Shown: positions 1 through 9,379, counted from the first letter of the stretch. The stretch: 64,000 bases of DNA from Oscillospiraceae bacterium (GCA_017847885.1 JAGAUA010000003.1:62001-126000), one strand, 5' to 3'. A program made the numbers and translations. The notes: generated by a model from the sequence alone, not told the origin.

Positions 1-222
1 CCTCCGCTTGACGGTTCGCGTATTTTCAATCTTGTGCTTCCCGAAAAGCTGTATTTCAAAATCATGCGGTACGAAAACATAATTTTCGGAATTCTGTTCT
101 TTATGATTTTCTTAGGTTTTCTGGACGCTCCGCTTGATTTTCTGCGTGAAAAAACTTTCAATATTATGAATGTAATTACCGGCTGGGTAGATATTCTGAT
201 GATTTTTATTATGGGGTACTGA
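1..222 (+). CDS. Site-2 protease family (M50) membrane metalloprotease, C-terminal end
   Basis: The 5' end lies outside the window. The open frame begins with Pro-Pro-Leu-Asp-Gly-Ser-Arg, the LDG motif that supplies the third zinc ligand in M50/site-2 proteases. It is followed by two hydrophobic stretches (about residues 27-42 and 52-71 of the visible part), as expected for the last membrane helices. The family cleaves substrates inside the membrane; the substrate here is unknown. The stop lies 3 nt before scpA, so the genes are probably co-transcribed, an arrangement common in clostridia. Only about 73 residues are visible, so the subfamily cannot be fixed. Confidence 0.75.
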   Translation, partial: PPLDGSRIFNLVLPEKLYFKIMRYENIIFGILFFMIFLGFLDAPLDFLREKTFNIMNVITGWVDILMIFIMGY

Positions 223-225
223 TAA

Positions 226-972
226 ATGGAGCAGATTTCTTTTAAACTTGATGTATTTGAAGGTCCTCTCGACCTGTTGCTCCACTTGATTACCAAGCAT
301 AAGCTTAATATTAACGATATTCCGATAGTGACGCTGTTAGACCAATATATGGAATATATTAATGCAATGTCGGAGCAGAATATGGATATAGCCGGGGAAT
401 TCCTTGAAATGGCGGCTCGGCTTGTGTATATCAAAACCGTGTCGCTTCTTCCTCAGCGCGAGGAAGCGGAGCAGCTTAAAAAGGAGCTTCAGGGAAAGCT
501 TATAGAGTATTCACTCTGCAAAAAAGCGGCAGAGCTTATGAAGCTTAGATTTGTCGGCAACGTCAATGCTGTCAGAAAACCGCTGAAAATCGAGTTTGAC
601 AACACATATTCGGTTATCCATGACCCACAGATACTTCCCGAAATTTACATGAAAATAAATGTCAAGCCCCAGGAGGAAAAAGTCAAGACCGAGGCTTTCA
701 ATACTATTGTTAAGAAAAAAATCGTTTCTGTAACGTCCAAAATAATTTACGTACTTAGGCGGCTTTATAAATCGGGCAGCTGTCTTATGGAAGGACTTTT
801 CGACGGTATGACAAACCGTTCGGAGCGTGCTGCGACCTTTCTTGCGGTGCTTGAGCTTACAAAATCGGGAAGAATTTGCCTTAATGACGACAACACGGTT
901 ATTACGTTCAACAAAAACCGTTCAAATTCAGATAATGAAGAAGTTTCCGAAACGGAGGTTTCGTATCAATGA
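226..972 (+). CDS. scpA: Segregation and condensation protein A
   Basis: This 248-residue protein has the typical ScpA kleisin N-terminus (FEGPLDLLLHLI, residues about 12-23), which binds the SMC head and neck. The C-terminal part, after about residue 165, resembles the kleisin winged helix. ScpA bridges SMC heads and, with ScpB, forms the SMC-ScpAB condensin that organises and segregates the chromosome. The ATG start follows the protease stop by 3 nt, and the stop overlaps the scpB start (ATGA), indicating translational coupling. Length fits the family. Confidence 0.95.
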   Translation: MEQISFKLDVFEGPLDLLLHLITKHKLNINDIPIVTLLDQYMEYINAMSEQNMDIAGEFLEMAARLVYIKTVSLLPQREEAEQLKKELQGKLIEYSLCKKAAELMKLRFVGNVNAVRKPLKIEFDNTYSVIHDPQILPEIYMKINVKPQEEKVKTEAFNTIVKKKIVSVTSKIIYVLRRLYKSGSCLMEGLFDGMTNRSERAATFLAVLELTKSGRICLNDDNTVITFNKNRSNSDNEEVSETEVSYQ

Positions 973-1559
973 AAATTAACGAAGGTATATCCGTTATTGA
1001 GGCAATACTTTTTGCCAGCGGTGAACCGATAGAAACAGAAAAACTCTGTACGGCGGCAGGTATTGAGGAGGACACGCTTCTGAAGCTGATACCGCTGCTT
1101 ATGGACAGGTATGAATCAACGGGAAGCGCGCTTACGGTGTTAAAGCTTGGAAGCTGTTACCAGCTGGCGGTAAAGTCGGATTATATCGAGTATATAAGGG
1201 CGGCGCTTGAAACCAAAAAGAACACGCCTCTTTCTCCGGCAGCAATGGAGGTACTGACAATTATTGCCTACAACCAGCCCGTAACAAAGGGCTTTGTGGA
1301 GCATATACGCGGAATAGACAGCTCAAGCGTTGTCAATTCTCTTGTTGAGAAAAACTTGTTGGAAGAAGCAGGACGTCTTGATGTGCCGGGCAGACCAATT
1401 GCGTATAAGACAACATCGGCTTTTCTGCGGTGCTTTCAGCTTTCCTCGCTGGACGACCTGCCTGTACTGCCTAACTCAGAGGGGCAGGTAAGCTTTGACG
1501 AAATACTTATCTCAAAGGAAGAAGCAGGCGAAGCTGACAGCGAAAATGCTGAGAAGTAA
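969..1559 (+). CDS. scpB: Segregation and condensation protein B
   Basis: This 196-residue protein has the tandem winged-helix pattern of ScpB, including the conserved LSPAAMEVLTIIAYNQPVTK-like segment (about residues 88-107) and a VPGRP(I)AYKTT segment (about 139-149). It dimerises and binds the middle of ScpA in the SMC condensin. Its ATG overlaps the scpA stop by 4 nt. The acidic C-terminal tail is typical and probably disordered. Confidence 0.95.
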   Translation: MKINEGISVIEAILFASGEPIETEKLCTAAGIEEDTLLKLIPLLMDRYESTGSALTVLKLGSCYQLAVKSDYIEYIRAALETKKNTPLSPAAMEVLTIIAYNQPVTKGFVEHIRGIDSSSVVNSLVEKNLLEEAGRLDVPGRPIAYKTTSAFLRCFQLSSLDDLPVLPNSEGQVSFDEILISKEEAGEADSENAEK

Positions 1560-1593
1560 AGGCAATACCGCATAACGAAAGGGTGATGGTATA

Positions 1594-2364
1594 TTGACGG
1601 CGCTTATTGTAATAGGCATAATCGTTCTGCTGTTTGCGCTTTTGCTTAATATAAAGCTGTCTGCGGAAATAAAATATTACGGCGGCAAGCTTGATTTTAA
1701 GGTCAAATATATGTGGTTTACGATTTTCCCCTTAAAACCGAGAAAAAAGCCGAAAAGAAAAAGGAAAAAAGAAGCCGCGGAAGAACAGACTGCGGATACC
1801 AAAGAAAATACTGCGGAGGGACAGTCTGCGGATATCAATGAAAATACCGCTGAAAACATTGTATCTGACAGCGGTGAAAATATAAGCGATAGTGAGACCG
1901 ATACGAAAAATGCCGAGAAAAAGAAGCTTAGCGAAAAGCTTAACGAAAATCTTGACAAGATCAAGGATCTGATCGAAAAGGCAAAGCTTGTGTGGTCGGC
2001 TTCACAAAAGGGCTTAAAACGCATATTCAGGCATATTTATCTTGACGATTTGGTAATTGATTTTATCGTTGCGGATGAGGATGCGTATAAGGCGGCAATA
2101 AGTTACGGGACAGTCAGCGCGGTCACATATAACGCAATATCCGCTGTACGGCTGCTGTTTCCGATAACCGTAAAAACTGTTGACATTATATGCGATTTTG
2201 ACAGAAAAAACTCCGTCTATGACGGGGAAGTAAAAATAACGGTAAGACCTTCAACTCTTATCTCAGCCGCGTTCAGCATACTGCTGGGATTGGTAAAGGT
2301 TTACTATAAGCTAAAAGTAAAAAACAATACAAAAGCTGAAACGGAAAGTACCGCGTCAGCATAA
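1594..2364 (+). CDS. DUF2953-family membrane-anchored protein
   Basis: The 256-residue protein starts with a hydrophobic helix (residues 2-22), then a short basic segment, then a low-complexity Lys/Glu/Ala-rich insert (about 50-110). The C-terminal domain contains an IYLDDLVIDF-like motif characteristic of DUF2953. A TTG start is preferred because the hydrophobic N-terminus and the upstream GAAAGGG fit. In clostridia this family lies between scpB and ytfJ, as here, and is suspected to act in sporulation or envelope functions; its biochemistry is unknown. The insert is longer than usual and repeats a Thr-Ala-Asp-x-x-Glu-Asn-Thr-Ala-Glu pattern. Confidence 0.7.
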   Translation: MTALIVIGIIVLLFALLLNIKLSAEIKYYGGKLDFKVKYMWFTIFPLKPRKKPKRKRKKEAAEEQTADTKENTAEGQSADINENTAENIVSDSGENISDSETDTKNAEKKKLSEKLNENLDKIKDLIEKAKLVWSASQKGLKRIFRHIYLDDLVIDFIVADEDAYKAAISYGTVSAVTYNAISAVRLLFPITVKTVDIICDFDRKNSVYDGEVKITVRPSTLISAAFSILLGLVKVYYKLKVKNNTKAETESTASA

Positions 2365-2376
2365 AGGAGAATGAAT

Positions 2377-2838
2377 ATGGATACAAAAGTAAAAGATTTG
2401 GTTTCATCTGCAATAGGCAAAATTCATGAGCTTTCCGATGCGGATACCATAATCGGTGACCCTATAAAGGTTGACGGTGGAATAACAATAATTCCTATAT
2501 CTAAGGTTTCCTACGGCTTTGCGGCAGGCGGCTCCGATTTGCCCTCAAAGAACGACAAGGAGCTTTTCGGCGGAGGCAGCGGTGCGGCAATGTCCATTCA
2601 GCCTCTTGCTTTTATAGTAATTTCAGGCAGTGATGTAAAGCTGCTTGAACTTGGTTCGGGAAGCTCTCCCGCAAACGCGATCGTAAGCGCCGTTCCTGAG
2701 CTTATTACTAAAATTCAAGCTATGTTCTCAAAGAAAAAGGACAATGACGCAGCATCAGCAGATAACTCTGAAGCAGCAAACCCTGTTGAACCCGAGCTTG
2801 AAAAGGTTGAAATAAATACAGACGGTTTTGACTTTTAA
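2377..2838 (+). CDS. ytfJ: Sporulation protein YtfJ (GerW family)
   Basis: The protein of about 153 residues carries the glycine-rich core of GerW/YtfJ (YGFAAGGSD followed by FGGGSGAAMSIQPLAFIVI). In Bacillus, YtfJ is a forespore protein needed for full germination. An ATG exists at 2371, but the AAAGGAG at 2363-2369 is spaced correctly only for the ATG at 2377. The C-terminus is acidic and low complexity. Neighbouring scpAB and dacF match the usual clostridial order. Together with spoVM this supports a spore-forming lineage. Confidence 0.88.
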   Translation: MDTKVKDLVSSAIGKIHELSDADTIIGDPIKVDGGITIIPISKVSYGFAAGGSDLPSKNDKELFGGGSGAAMSIQPLAFIVISGSDVKLLELGSGSSPANAIVSAVPELITKIQAMFSKKKDNDAASADNSEAANPVEPELEKVEINTDGFDF

Positions 2839-2901
2839 CTGAAATATTTGCGATGCAAACCCCATAATATATCATATAAAGGTATGATATCGGAGGTTTG
2901 T

Positions 2902-4038
2902 ATGAAAAGATTTGTTTTGTGTATACTTGCTTTGTTGGTAATTACGGCAGCGCTGCCTTTTAATGTGTCTGCCGTTTCTATCGGCGGAATATCGGCAAAG
3001 GCGTCCGTTCTGATAGAAGCTCAGACGGGTACGGTCATTGCAGAAAAAAATGAATACCAACAGCTTCCTATGGCAAGCACAACAAAAATCATGTCCACGC
3101 TTCTTCTGCTGGAAAGCGGTGACCTTGATTCCGAGTTTAAGGTCGATAACGAGGCGATAATGGTGGAAGGCTCTTCCATGGGTCTTTGCGAGGACGACAT
3201 TGTTACGAAGAGAGACTTGTGCTACGGAATGATGCTTCCGTCGGGAAACGACGCTGCAAACCAGACCGCGGTGCTTCTTGCGGGAAATGCGGAAAAGTTC
3301 TCAGAAATGATGAATAAGCGTGCCGAACAGATAGGGCTTAGGAATACTCATTTTGTTACCCCGTCGGGTCTTCACGACCCCGAGCATTATTCCACGGCAT
3401 ATGACATGGCTTTGCTCACACGCGAGGCGCTTAAAAATGATACGTTCCGCGAGATATGCGGAACAAAAAGCGCAAAGCTCAAATTCGGCAATCCGCCTTA
3501 TGAAAGATGGCTGAACAACACAAACAAGCTGCTTTCCATGTATGACGGCTGTATCGGCGTGAAAACGGGCTTTACCGATGAAGCAGGCAGATGCCTTGTT
3601 TCCGCTGCCGAAAGAAACGGGGTAACGCTGATATGCGTTACACTTAACGCTCCCGATGATTGGAACGACCACAAAAAGCTTTACGATTACGGCTTTTCCG
3701 TAACCGAAAGCGTACCGATAGATTATGATTTCTCTGAAATAAAGGCGGATATTGCAGGCGGAAGCTGCGATAAAATATCAGTTGTACCGTCGGAAATGCC
3801 GCGCTATACCTCTGTAAACGGAAGCAAGGCGGATATAAAAGCAGAGCTTTTGCTGAAAAAATTTGTTTATGCGCCTGTTGAAAAGGGGCAAAATGTTGGC
3901 AGGGTATATTTCTATTCGGGAGACGTATTGCTTTGTACGGTTGATTTGCTTGCCGAAAACAGCTGCGAAGCGGTGATAATTGAAAAAGAGCCGAGCATAT
4001 CCGATAAAATTGTTGAGTGGATAAAAAACCTATTATAA
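2902..4038 (+). CDS. dacF: D-alanyl-D-alanine carboxypeptidase, DacF/DacB type (S11)
   Basis: This penicillin-binding protein trims the terminal D-Ala from peptidoglycan stem peptides. The start is the ATG at 2902 behind GGAGG at 2892-2896. It gives a classical signal peptide (KRF, hydrophobic core, AVS or NVSA cleavage region). The S11 motifs are all present: Ser-Thr-Thr-Lys (SxxK, about residue 59), Ser-Gly-Asn (SxN, about 115) and Lys-Thr-Gly (about 215). A C-terminal beta domain and terminal amphipathic helix complete the protein. Its position after ytfJ matches sporulation-associated dacF. A second S11 enzyme lies at 49.4-50.5 kb. Confidence 0.9.
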   Translation: MKRFVLCILALLVITAALPFNVSAVSIGGISAKASVLIEAQTGTVIAEKNEYQQLPMASTTKIMSTLLLLESGDLDSEFKVDNEAIMVEGSSMGLCEDDIVTKRDLCYGMMLPSGNDAANQTAVLLAGNAEKFSEMMNKRAEQIGLRNTHFVTPSGLHDPEHYSTAYDMALLTREALKNDTFREICGTKSAKLKFGNPPYERWLNNTNKLLSMYDGCIGVKTGFTDEAGRCLVSAAERNGVTLICVTLNAPDDWNDHKKLYDYGFSVTESVPIDYDFSEIKADIAGGSCDKISVVPSEMPRYTSVNGSKADIKAELLLKKFVYAPVEKGQNVGRVYFYSGDVLLCTVDLLAENSCEAVIIEKEPSISDKIVEWIKNLL

Positions 4039-4054
4039 ATAAAGGAGTAAAGAA

Positions 4055-4786
4055 GTGGAAAAAATCAGACTTCAGAAAATAATTGCCGAAAGCGGTCTTT
4101 GTTCGCGCCGCAAGGCGGAGGAGCTTATACAGCAGGGCAAGGTCAAGGTCAACGGTCATACTGCCCATATCGGTGACGGTGCAACTCAAAGGGATATTGT
4201 TACCGTTGACGGCGAACGTATAAGAATTGCTAAAAAGCGAGAGAAATACTATATAATGCTTAATAAGCCCCGAGGATATGTTACAACAATGTCGGATGAG
4301 CTTGACAGGCGGTGTGTAACTGAGCTGCTGGAGGATTTTCCCGAAAGAGTTTATCCGATAGGACGTCTTGACCGAAATTCCGAGGGCTTGCTGCTGTTTA
4401 CAAATGACGGAAAATTTGCAAACGATATTATGCACCCCAGCCGCCACGTTTCCAAAACCTACCGTGTGACCGTCCGCCCGGGAGTAAGCGATGAACAGCT
4501 TGTGCAGCTTTCCGAGGGCGTGGTCATCGATGGAAGAAAAACCTTGCCTGCTACGGTTAACGTTTTAACTCAAGAGCAGGGAAGGGCGGTGCTCCAAATC
4601 GTTATCCGCGAGGGAAGAAACCGTCAGATAAGAAAAATGTGCGAGGCGGTGGGTCTTGAGGTTGCACGCCTTAAACGTACGGCTATTGGTCCTATCAGGC
4701 TTGGTATGCTCAAACCCGGTACGTACAGAGAGCTTACCGCGGAAGAGCTTCGTGCTATAAGAAGTGCCATTGGTGATAAAATCTAA
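4055..4786 (+). CDS. rluB: 23S rRNA pseudouridine synthase, RluB family
   Basis: The 243-residue enzyme has an N-terminal S4 RNA-binding domain (LQKIIAESGLCSRRKAEELI) and a RsuA/RluB-type catalytic domain with the signature GRLDRNSEGLLLFTNDG, where Asp in RLD is the catalytic residue, plus REGRNRQIRKMCEAVG. It converts a uridine near 2605 of 23S rRNA to pseudouridine. The GTG start follows AAAGGAG at 4041-4047. Gene order after scpAB/dacF is typical of clostridia. Confidence 0.92.
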   Translation: MEKIRLQKIIAESGLCSRRKAEELIQQGKVKVNGHTAHIGDGATQRDIVTVDGERIRIAKKREKYYIMLNKPRGYVTTMSDELDRRCVTELLEDFPERVYPIGRLDRNSEGLLLFTNDGKFANDIMHPSRHVSKTYRVTVRPGVSDEQLVQLSEGVVIDGRKTLPATVNVLTQEQGRAVLQIVIREGRNRQIRKMCEAVGLEVARLKRTAIGPIRLGMLKPGTYRELTAEELRAIRSAIGDKI

Positions 4787-4848
4787 CATAAGTTTTTGTG
4801 CTAAAATACGAAAAATGTTGAATTTAAAAAAATATTATTGTTATAAAC

Positions 4849-4877
4849 TTGCAAAATATAATGAAATATAGTATAAT
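4849..4877 (+). promoter_or_regulatory. Sigma-A-type promoter for the carboxyltransferase operon
   Basis: TTGCAA (4849-4854), a 17-nt spacer and TATAAT (4872-4877) lie 38 nt before the carboxyltransferase start in an AT-rich intergenic stretch. The three-gene carboxylase cluster downstream is probably one transcription unit ending at the terminator near 8104-8132. Confidence 0.7.
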
Positions 4878-4915
4878 TATTTTGATTTATTTTTCTGTTG
4901 AACGGAGGAACTCGT

Positions 4916-6277
4916 ATGTTGACTGAGAGTCAAAAAGCTAAATTTGATGCATATAAAGCCGCTTCCGCAAATGATTCTGCCGCAAAAAAGAGATTGGCAG
5001 TTCTGTTTGACGACGGTATTTATACGGAAATTGACGCAGGCGTGAAAAATGCAGACGCGCTTGCAGGAGTTGTTACCGCGTACGGCTACGTTGACGGCAG
5101 TCCTGTTTACGCTTTTTCGCAGGACAAGTCTGTCAAGGGCGGCGCTGTAAATAAGGCTCATGCGGCTAAGGTTTGCAGAATATTTGAGCTTGCTTCGCGT
5201 ACAGGCGTGCCTGTTGTGGGTATATATGACTCAAACGGAGCTTTTATTGACGACGGCGCTGAGGCTATCAAGGCTTACAGCGATATGCTTATGTGGACAA
5301 GCAATCTTTCGGGCGTTGTTCCCCAGATATCGGTCGTTGCAGGTACCTGCACGGGTAGCGCTGCTATGGTGGCGTGCGCTGCCGATTTTGTCATTGCAAC
5401 GGAAGACGCCGAGCTTTATGTTGCTCCGAACAGCGGAACAAAGGGTAGGGAAGCGGTTTCCAACGGTACGGCGGCATTTGTTGCAAAGGACGATACCGAG
5501 GCTGTGAACATTGCAAAAAAGCTTATTTCAATGCTTCCTGCAAACAATATTTCCGCTGCGCCCATGTTTGAATTTGCCGAAACAGGCAAGGCTGCAAACG
5601 GTTCTGCAAGCGATATTGCCGAAGCAGTTGCCGACGCTGACAGCATTGTTGAGCTTTCGGACGGATTCGGCACCGCAGCATATACCGCAATTGCTACTAT
5701 CGGCGGTTCGGCAGTTGGTATTGCCGCTACAAACAAAACAGCGGACAAGCTTTCTTCCGATGACTGTTCAAAGCTTGCACGTTTTGTAAGGACCTGCGAC
5801 GCGTTTACAGTTCCCGTACTTACAATTATTGACACCGAAGGCTTTGCTTCCGAAGCAAGCGTGCGCGATATGGCAAAGCTTGCAAGCGCGTATGCCGAAG
5901 CAACTACTCTTAAAATTTCTGTTGTAACGGGCAAGGCTTACGGTGCGGCTATGGCGGCTCTCGGAGCAGGAAATGCCGATGTGACTTACGCTTATCCCGA
6001 CGCTGTTATTTCTCCTATCGCTCCCGTTACCGCAGTTGAATTTCTGTGGCACGACAAGCTCAAGGGGGCGGCAGACCTTGCTGCGGAAAGAAATAAGCTT
6101 GCTGCGGAATATGCTGACAGCAATGCTTCTGCATTTGACGCTGCCGAGAAAAACTGCATTGACGATATAATTACGGCAGAAGAGGCGCGTGCAAAGGTTA
6201 TTTCCGTTCTGGAAATGATGTCAGGAAAGCGCATGAACAAGCAGCTTCCCAAAAAGCACAGCAATATGCCTTTCTAA
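4916..6277 (+). CDS. Acyl-CoA carboxyltransferase-domain protein (12S / MmdA-like)
   Basis: The crotonase-fold carboxyltransferase (453 aa) has two halves. The first shows the family pattern [20 protein letters not shown] and [17 protein letters not shown] (equivalent to the SGGARIQEG loop of acetyl/propionyl/methylmalonyl-CoA carboxyltransferases), then [18 protein letters not shown]. The second half repeats the fold ([17 protein letters not shown], residues about 295-310). It would move a carboxyl group between biotin and an acyl-CoA. The loops are divergent and the protein is 50-60 residues shorter than methylmalonyl-CoA decarboxylase alpha, so the acyl-CoA is uncertain. Start ATG 4916 follows GGAGG; downstream are the biotin carrier and a 5S/OadA-like subunit. 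Confidence 0.8.
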   Translation: MLTESQKAKFDAYKAASANDSAAKKRLAVLFDDGIYTEIDAGVKNADALAGVVTAYGYVDGSPVYAFSQDKSVKGGAVNKAHAAKVCRIFELASRTGVPVVGIYDSNGAFIDDGAEAIKAYSDMLMWTSNLSGVVPQISVVAGTCTGSAAMVACAADFVIATEDAELYVAPNSGTKGREAVSNGTAAFVAKDDTEAVNIAKKLISMLPANNISAAPMFEFAETGKAANGSASDIAEAVADADSIVELSDGFGTAAYTAIATIGGSAVGIAATNKTADKLSSDDCSKLARFVRTCDAFTVPVLTIIDTEGFASEASVRDMAKLASAYAEATTLKISVVTGKAYGAAMAALGAGNADVTYAYPDAVISPIAPVTAVEFLWHDKLKGAADLAAERNKLAAEYADSNASAFDAAEKNCIDDIITAEEARAKVISVLEMMSGKRMNKQLPKKHSNMPF

Positions 6278-6311
6278 AATCAGGAAAATATATTTTAAAG
6301 GATGGTTATAT

Positions 6312-6674
6312 ATGAAAAGATTTAATATTACCGTAAACGGCAAAGCTTATGACGTAGCTGTTGAAGAGATCACAAACGGCGCTGCACCCGTTGCTGCTCC
6401 TGCACCTGTTCAAGCTGCCGCTCCCGCAGCTGCACCTGCTGCTCCTGCCGCAGCTGTCGAGGGTACTTCCGTTAAGGCTCCTATGCCCGGAACGATACTT
6501 GACGTTAAGGTTTCCGTCGGCGATAGCGTTGCAGAGGGTCAGGTACTCATGGTACTTGAGGCAATGAAAATGGAAAACGACATTGTTGCTCCAAAAGCCG
6601 GAACGGTTGCTTCAATCAGCGTAAAGAAAGGCGATACCGTTAATTCCGACGATTTGCTTGCTTCTGTTAAGTAA
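6312..6674 (+). CDS. Biotin/lipoyl carrier protein (BCCP, 1.3S-like)
   Basis: This 120-residue protein has a short N-terminal beta segment, an Ala/Pro-rich flexible linker (about residues 24-50), and a C-terminal biotinyl domain containing Glu-Ala-Met-Lys-Met (Lys about residue 86), where biotin is attached. It shuttles CO2 between the neighbouring carboxyltransferase and the OadA-like subunit. The swinging-arm layout is like the 1.3S subunit of transcarboxylase and the gamma subunits of Na+-pumping decarboxylases. Confidence 0.93.
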   Translation: MKRFNITVNGKAYDVAVEEITNGAAPVAAPAPVQAAAPAAAPAAPAAAVEGTSVKAPMPGTILDVKVSVGDSVAEGQVLMVLEAMKMENDIVAPKAGTVASISVKKGDTVNSDDLLASVK

Positions 6675-6695
6675 GCTTATGAAAGGTTGATAAAA

Positions 6696-8093
6696 ATGGC
6701 AAAAATAAAAATTACCGAAACCGTTCTTCGTGACGCACACCAGTCTCTTATTGCAACGAGAATGAGAATGGACGAAATGCGTCCCATTCTTTCCACGATC
6801 GACAAGGTTGGATTTTATTCCGCTGAGGTATGGGGTGGCGCTACATTTGACTCATGCCTTCGTTTCCTCGATGAAGACCCGTGGGAGAGACTTCGCATAA
6901 TCAGAAAGGAAATGCCGAATACCAAGCTTCAGATGCTTTTCAGAGGTCAGAATATGCTTGGTTACCGTCACTATGCCGATGACGTTTTGGAATATTTTGT
7001 GCAGAAAACTGTTGCAAACGGCATTGATATTATCCGAATTTTCGATGCGCTCAACGATATAAGAAACCTTAAAACAGCTATTACCGCCGCTAAAAAAGAG
7101 GGCGCGCACGCTCAGGTTGCCGTTTCTTATACGCTGGGTGATGTGTTTACCACCGATTATTATGTAAATTACTGCAAGCAGATCGAGGAAGAAGGCGCAG
7201 ACTCCATTTGTCTTAAGGATATGGCTGCTCTCCTCACGCCGTACAGAACAGCTGAGCTTGTTAAGGCGATCAAGGCTGCGGTCAAAATTCCTGTTCAGAT
7301 CCATACACACTACACATCGGGTCTTGCTTCAATGTGTCTTCTTAAGGGTATCGAAAACGGTGCAGATATGATCGATACTGCAATGTCGCCCTTGGCGCTC
7401 GGCACATCTCATGCGCCTACCGAGTCTATGGTTGCTGCGCTTAAGGGTACAGAGTACGATACGGGTCTTGACCTTGTGCTTCTTAACGAAATAAGAGATT
7501 ATTTCATGGGACTTCGCAAGAAGTACATCGACAGCGGTCTGCTTGACCCCAAAATGCTTGCTGTTGACGCAAATGCGCTTATTTATCAGGTTCCCGGCGG
7601 AATGCTTTCCAACCTGCTTTCACAGCTTAAACAGGCAGGCAAGGAGGATAAGCTTACAGACGTACTCAAGGAAGTTCCCAACGTCCGCAAGGACGCAGGC
7701 GACGCTCCGCTGGTTACTCCTACATCGCAGATCGTTGGTACTCAGGCTGTGTTTAACGTTATCACAGGCGAGCGCTACAAAACGGTAACCAAGGAATTCA
7801 AGGCTCTTGTAAAGGGCGAATACGGAAAGACTCCTTCCGAAATTGACCCCGATTTCCGCAAGATGATACTCAAGGGCGAGGAGCCTGTTACCTGCCGTCC
7901 CGCAGACCTCCTTCAGCCCGAGCTTGATAAGCTTAAGGAAGAGGCTGCCGAGTGGGCAGAACAGGAAGAAGACGTTCTCAGCTATGCAATGTTCCCACAG
8001 GTTGCGCCTAAGTTTTTTGCTAAGCGCCGCGACGCAAAGTACGGCATTGACAGCGCTCATGCCGACGCTGCAAACAAGGTTCACCCGGTATAA
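6696..8093 (+). CDS. Oxaloacetate decarboxylase alpha / transcarboxylase 5S-like subunit
   Basis: The TIM-barrel pyruvate/oxaloacetate carboxyltransferase has the ITETVLRDAHQSLIATRMR N-terminus, the WGGATFD motif, FRGQNMLGYRHYADD, the metal-binding IHTHYTSG and the LKDMAALL motif whose Lys is carbamylated in 5S/pyruvate carboxylase. At 465 aa it has the barrel plus conserved C-terminal domain but no fused biotin domain, consistent with the separate carrier upstream. The ATG at 6696 is preferred (GAAAGG at 6682-6687); a TTG three codons earlier is less well placed. It would transfer CO2 between oxaloacetate/pyruvate and biotin. Confidence 0.9.
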   Translation: MAKIKITETVLRDAHQSLIATRMRMDEMRPILSTIDKVGFYSAEVWGGATFDSCLRFLDEDPWERLRIIRKEMPNTKLQMLFRGQNMLGYRHYADDVLEYFVQKTVANGIDIIRIFDALNDIRNLKTAITAAKKEGAHAQVAVSYTLGDVFTTDYYVNYCKQIEEEGADSICLKDMAALLTPYRTAELVKAIKAAVKIPVQIHTHYTSGLASMCLLKGIENGADMIDTAMSPLALGTSHAPTESMVAALKGTEYDTGLDLVLLNEIRDYFMGLRKKYIDSGLLDPKMLAVDANALIYQVPGGMLSNLLSQLKQAGKEDKLTDVLKEVPNVRKDAGDAPLVTPTSQIVGTQAVFNVITGERYKTVTKEFKALVKGEYGKTPSEIDPDFRKMILKGEEPVTCRPADLLQPELDKLKEEAAEWAEQEEDVLSYAMFPQVAPKFFAKRRDAKYGIDSAHADAANKVHPV

Positions 8094-8103
8094 TTTAATT
8101 TGC

Positions 8104-8132
8104 AAAAAGAGCCGAAAAATCGGCTCTTTTTT
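8104..8132 (+). terminator. Rho-independent terminator after the carboxylase operon
   Basis: A perfect 12-bp stem (AAAAAGAGCCGA / TCGGCTCTTTTT) with an AAAA loop and T-run lies 10 nt after the OadA-like stop. Confidence 0.9.
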
Positions 8133-8144
8133 ATTGCAAAGCAC

Positions 8145-8173
8145 TTGATTTTTAATATTATAAATGGTATAAT
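8145..8173 (+). promoter_or_regulatory. Promoter upstream of yicC
   Basis: TTGATT (8145-8150), 17-nt spacer, TATAAT (8168-8173) stand between the preceding terminator and the yicC-remA-gmk-rpoZ-priA run. It is the only good promoter seen before that run of tightly packed genes. Confidence 0.65.
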
Positions 8174-8229
8174 TGAATATATATGTTAAGGTGAGTTATT
8201 GTGCTTATATAAAGAAAGGATTTCCGCAT

Positions 8230-9108
8230 ATGATTAGAAGCATGACAGGTTACGGACGAAGCAGGCAGATTCTCGACGGTCGGGAAATACTGGTCGAAAT
8301 CAAATCCGTTAATCACAGATATTTTGAATTTTCGGCACGGGTCCCGAGAGCCTACGGTTATATTGAGGATAAGCTGAAAACCTTTCTTCAAGATAAGATA
8401 TCACGCGGTAAGGTTGAGGTTGGGGTTACGGTTTTCAACATTGACGGCAAGGACGCTCTTATCGAGGTAAACCAATCCATTGCCCAAGGATATGTTGACG
8501 CACTCAGAAAAGCAAACGAATCGCTTGGTCTTAACGATGACCTGACCTTGTCCCAGCTTATCAGACTTCCCGACATTTTCAATGTCAGAAAAAACAACGA
8601 AGATGAAGAGGTCATCTGGAATGACGTTAAGATCGTTGCCGAAGAAGCGGTAAACAATTTTGTCGCAATGCGAGAAGCCGAAGGTCAGAAGATGAAGGAC
8701 GACATTTTAAGCCGTCTTAATTACATCGGTGAGTTGGTTTCGCAGGTTGAGGAGCGTTCTCCTATGGTTACGGAGGCATACCGCAGCCGTTTGTACAATA
8801 AAATGTGCGAAATACTGAATGATAAGAAGATAGAGGAGCAGCGGATACTTACCGAGGCAGCAATTTTCTCCGAGAAAACCGCTGTTGACGAGGAGACTGT
8901 CCGCCTCAGAAGTCACATACATCAGTTTACTTCACTTCTTGAAATTAAGGAGCCTGTTGGCAGAAAGCTTGACTTTTTAATTCAGGAATTTAACCGTGAG
9001 AGCAATACCATCGGTTCAAAGGCTCAGGATGTGGAGATAACCAAAATCGTTGTTGAACTGAAATCCGAGATCGAAAAAATTCGGGAACAAATTCAAAATA
9101 TCGAATAA
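8230..9108 (+). CDS. yicC: YicC family endoribonuclease
   Basis: The protein (292 aa) begins [11 protein letters not shown], the hallmark YicC start, and ends with [49 protein letters not shown] conserved text, of which the [16 protein letters not shown] motif is diagnostic. YicC/RnaYC are endoribonucleases implicated in RNA turnover. The start at 8230 follows AAAGGA with good spacing; an upstream in-frame start would add an unrelated extension. Order yicC-remA-gmk-rpoZ-priA is conserved in Firmicutes. Confidence 0.92.
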   Translation: MIRSMTGYGRSRQILDGREILVEIKSVNHRYFEFSARVPRAYGYIEDKLKTFLQDKISRGKVEVGVTVFNIDGKDALIEVNQSIAQGYVDALRKANESLGLNDDLTLSQLIRLPDIFNVRKNNEDEEVIWNDVKIVAEEAVNNFVAMREAEGQKMKDDILSRLNYIGELVSQVEERSPMVTEAYRSRLYNKMCEILNDKKIEEQRILTEAAIFSEKTAVDEETVRLRSHIHQFTSLLEIKEPVGRKLDFLIQEFNRESNTIGSKAQDVEITKIVVELKSEIEKIREQIQNIE

Positions 9109-9121
9109 TCACGGAGGATAT

Positions 9122-9379
9122 ATGAAACTTATCAATATCGGCTTCGGCAACATGATCAATGCAGGCAGGCTCATTACTATCGTAAGCCCCGAGTCTGCTC
9201 CAATCAAGCGCATTATTCAGGACGCCAAGGAGAGAGGTACACTTATTGACGCGACCTACGGACGGCGCACAAGAGCGGTAATTATTATGGACAGCGACCA
9301 TGTTATCCTTTCCGCCGTGCAGCCCGAAACCGTTGCAGGTAGATTTAACGATGACGAGGAGGAAACGGAAGATGAATAA
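9122..9379 (+). CDS. remA: Extracellular matrix regulator RemA (DUF370)
   Basis: The 85-residue protein matches Rem[25 protein letters not shown] followed by [24 protein letters not shown]. In Bacillus subtilis RemA is a DNA-binding ring that activates biofilm matrix genes; in other Firmicutes the role is less clear. The last 8 nt overlap gmk, implying translational coupling. Confidence 0.93.
   Translation: MKLINIGFGNMINAGRLITIVSPESAPIKRIIQDAKERGTLIDATYGRRTRAVIIMDSDHVILSAVQPETVAGRFNDDEEETEDE

Noticed and set aside
3644..4447. A 267-codon minus-strand frame across dacF and rluB
   Set aside because: Both overlapped plus-strand genes are clearly real; the antisense product is Cys/Phe/Arg-rich without recognisable domains.
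4916..8093. A Na+-pumping oxaloacetate or methylmalonyl-CoA decarboxylase complex
   Set aside because: No beta-type membrane subunit is present in or near the operon, so only a soluble carboxyl-transfer complex is supported by this window.
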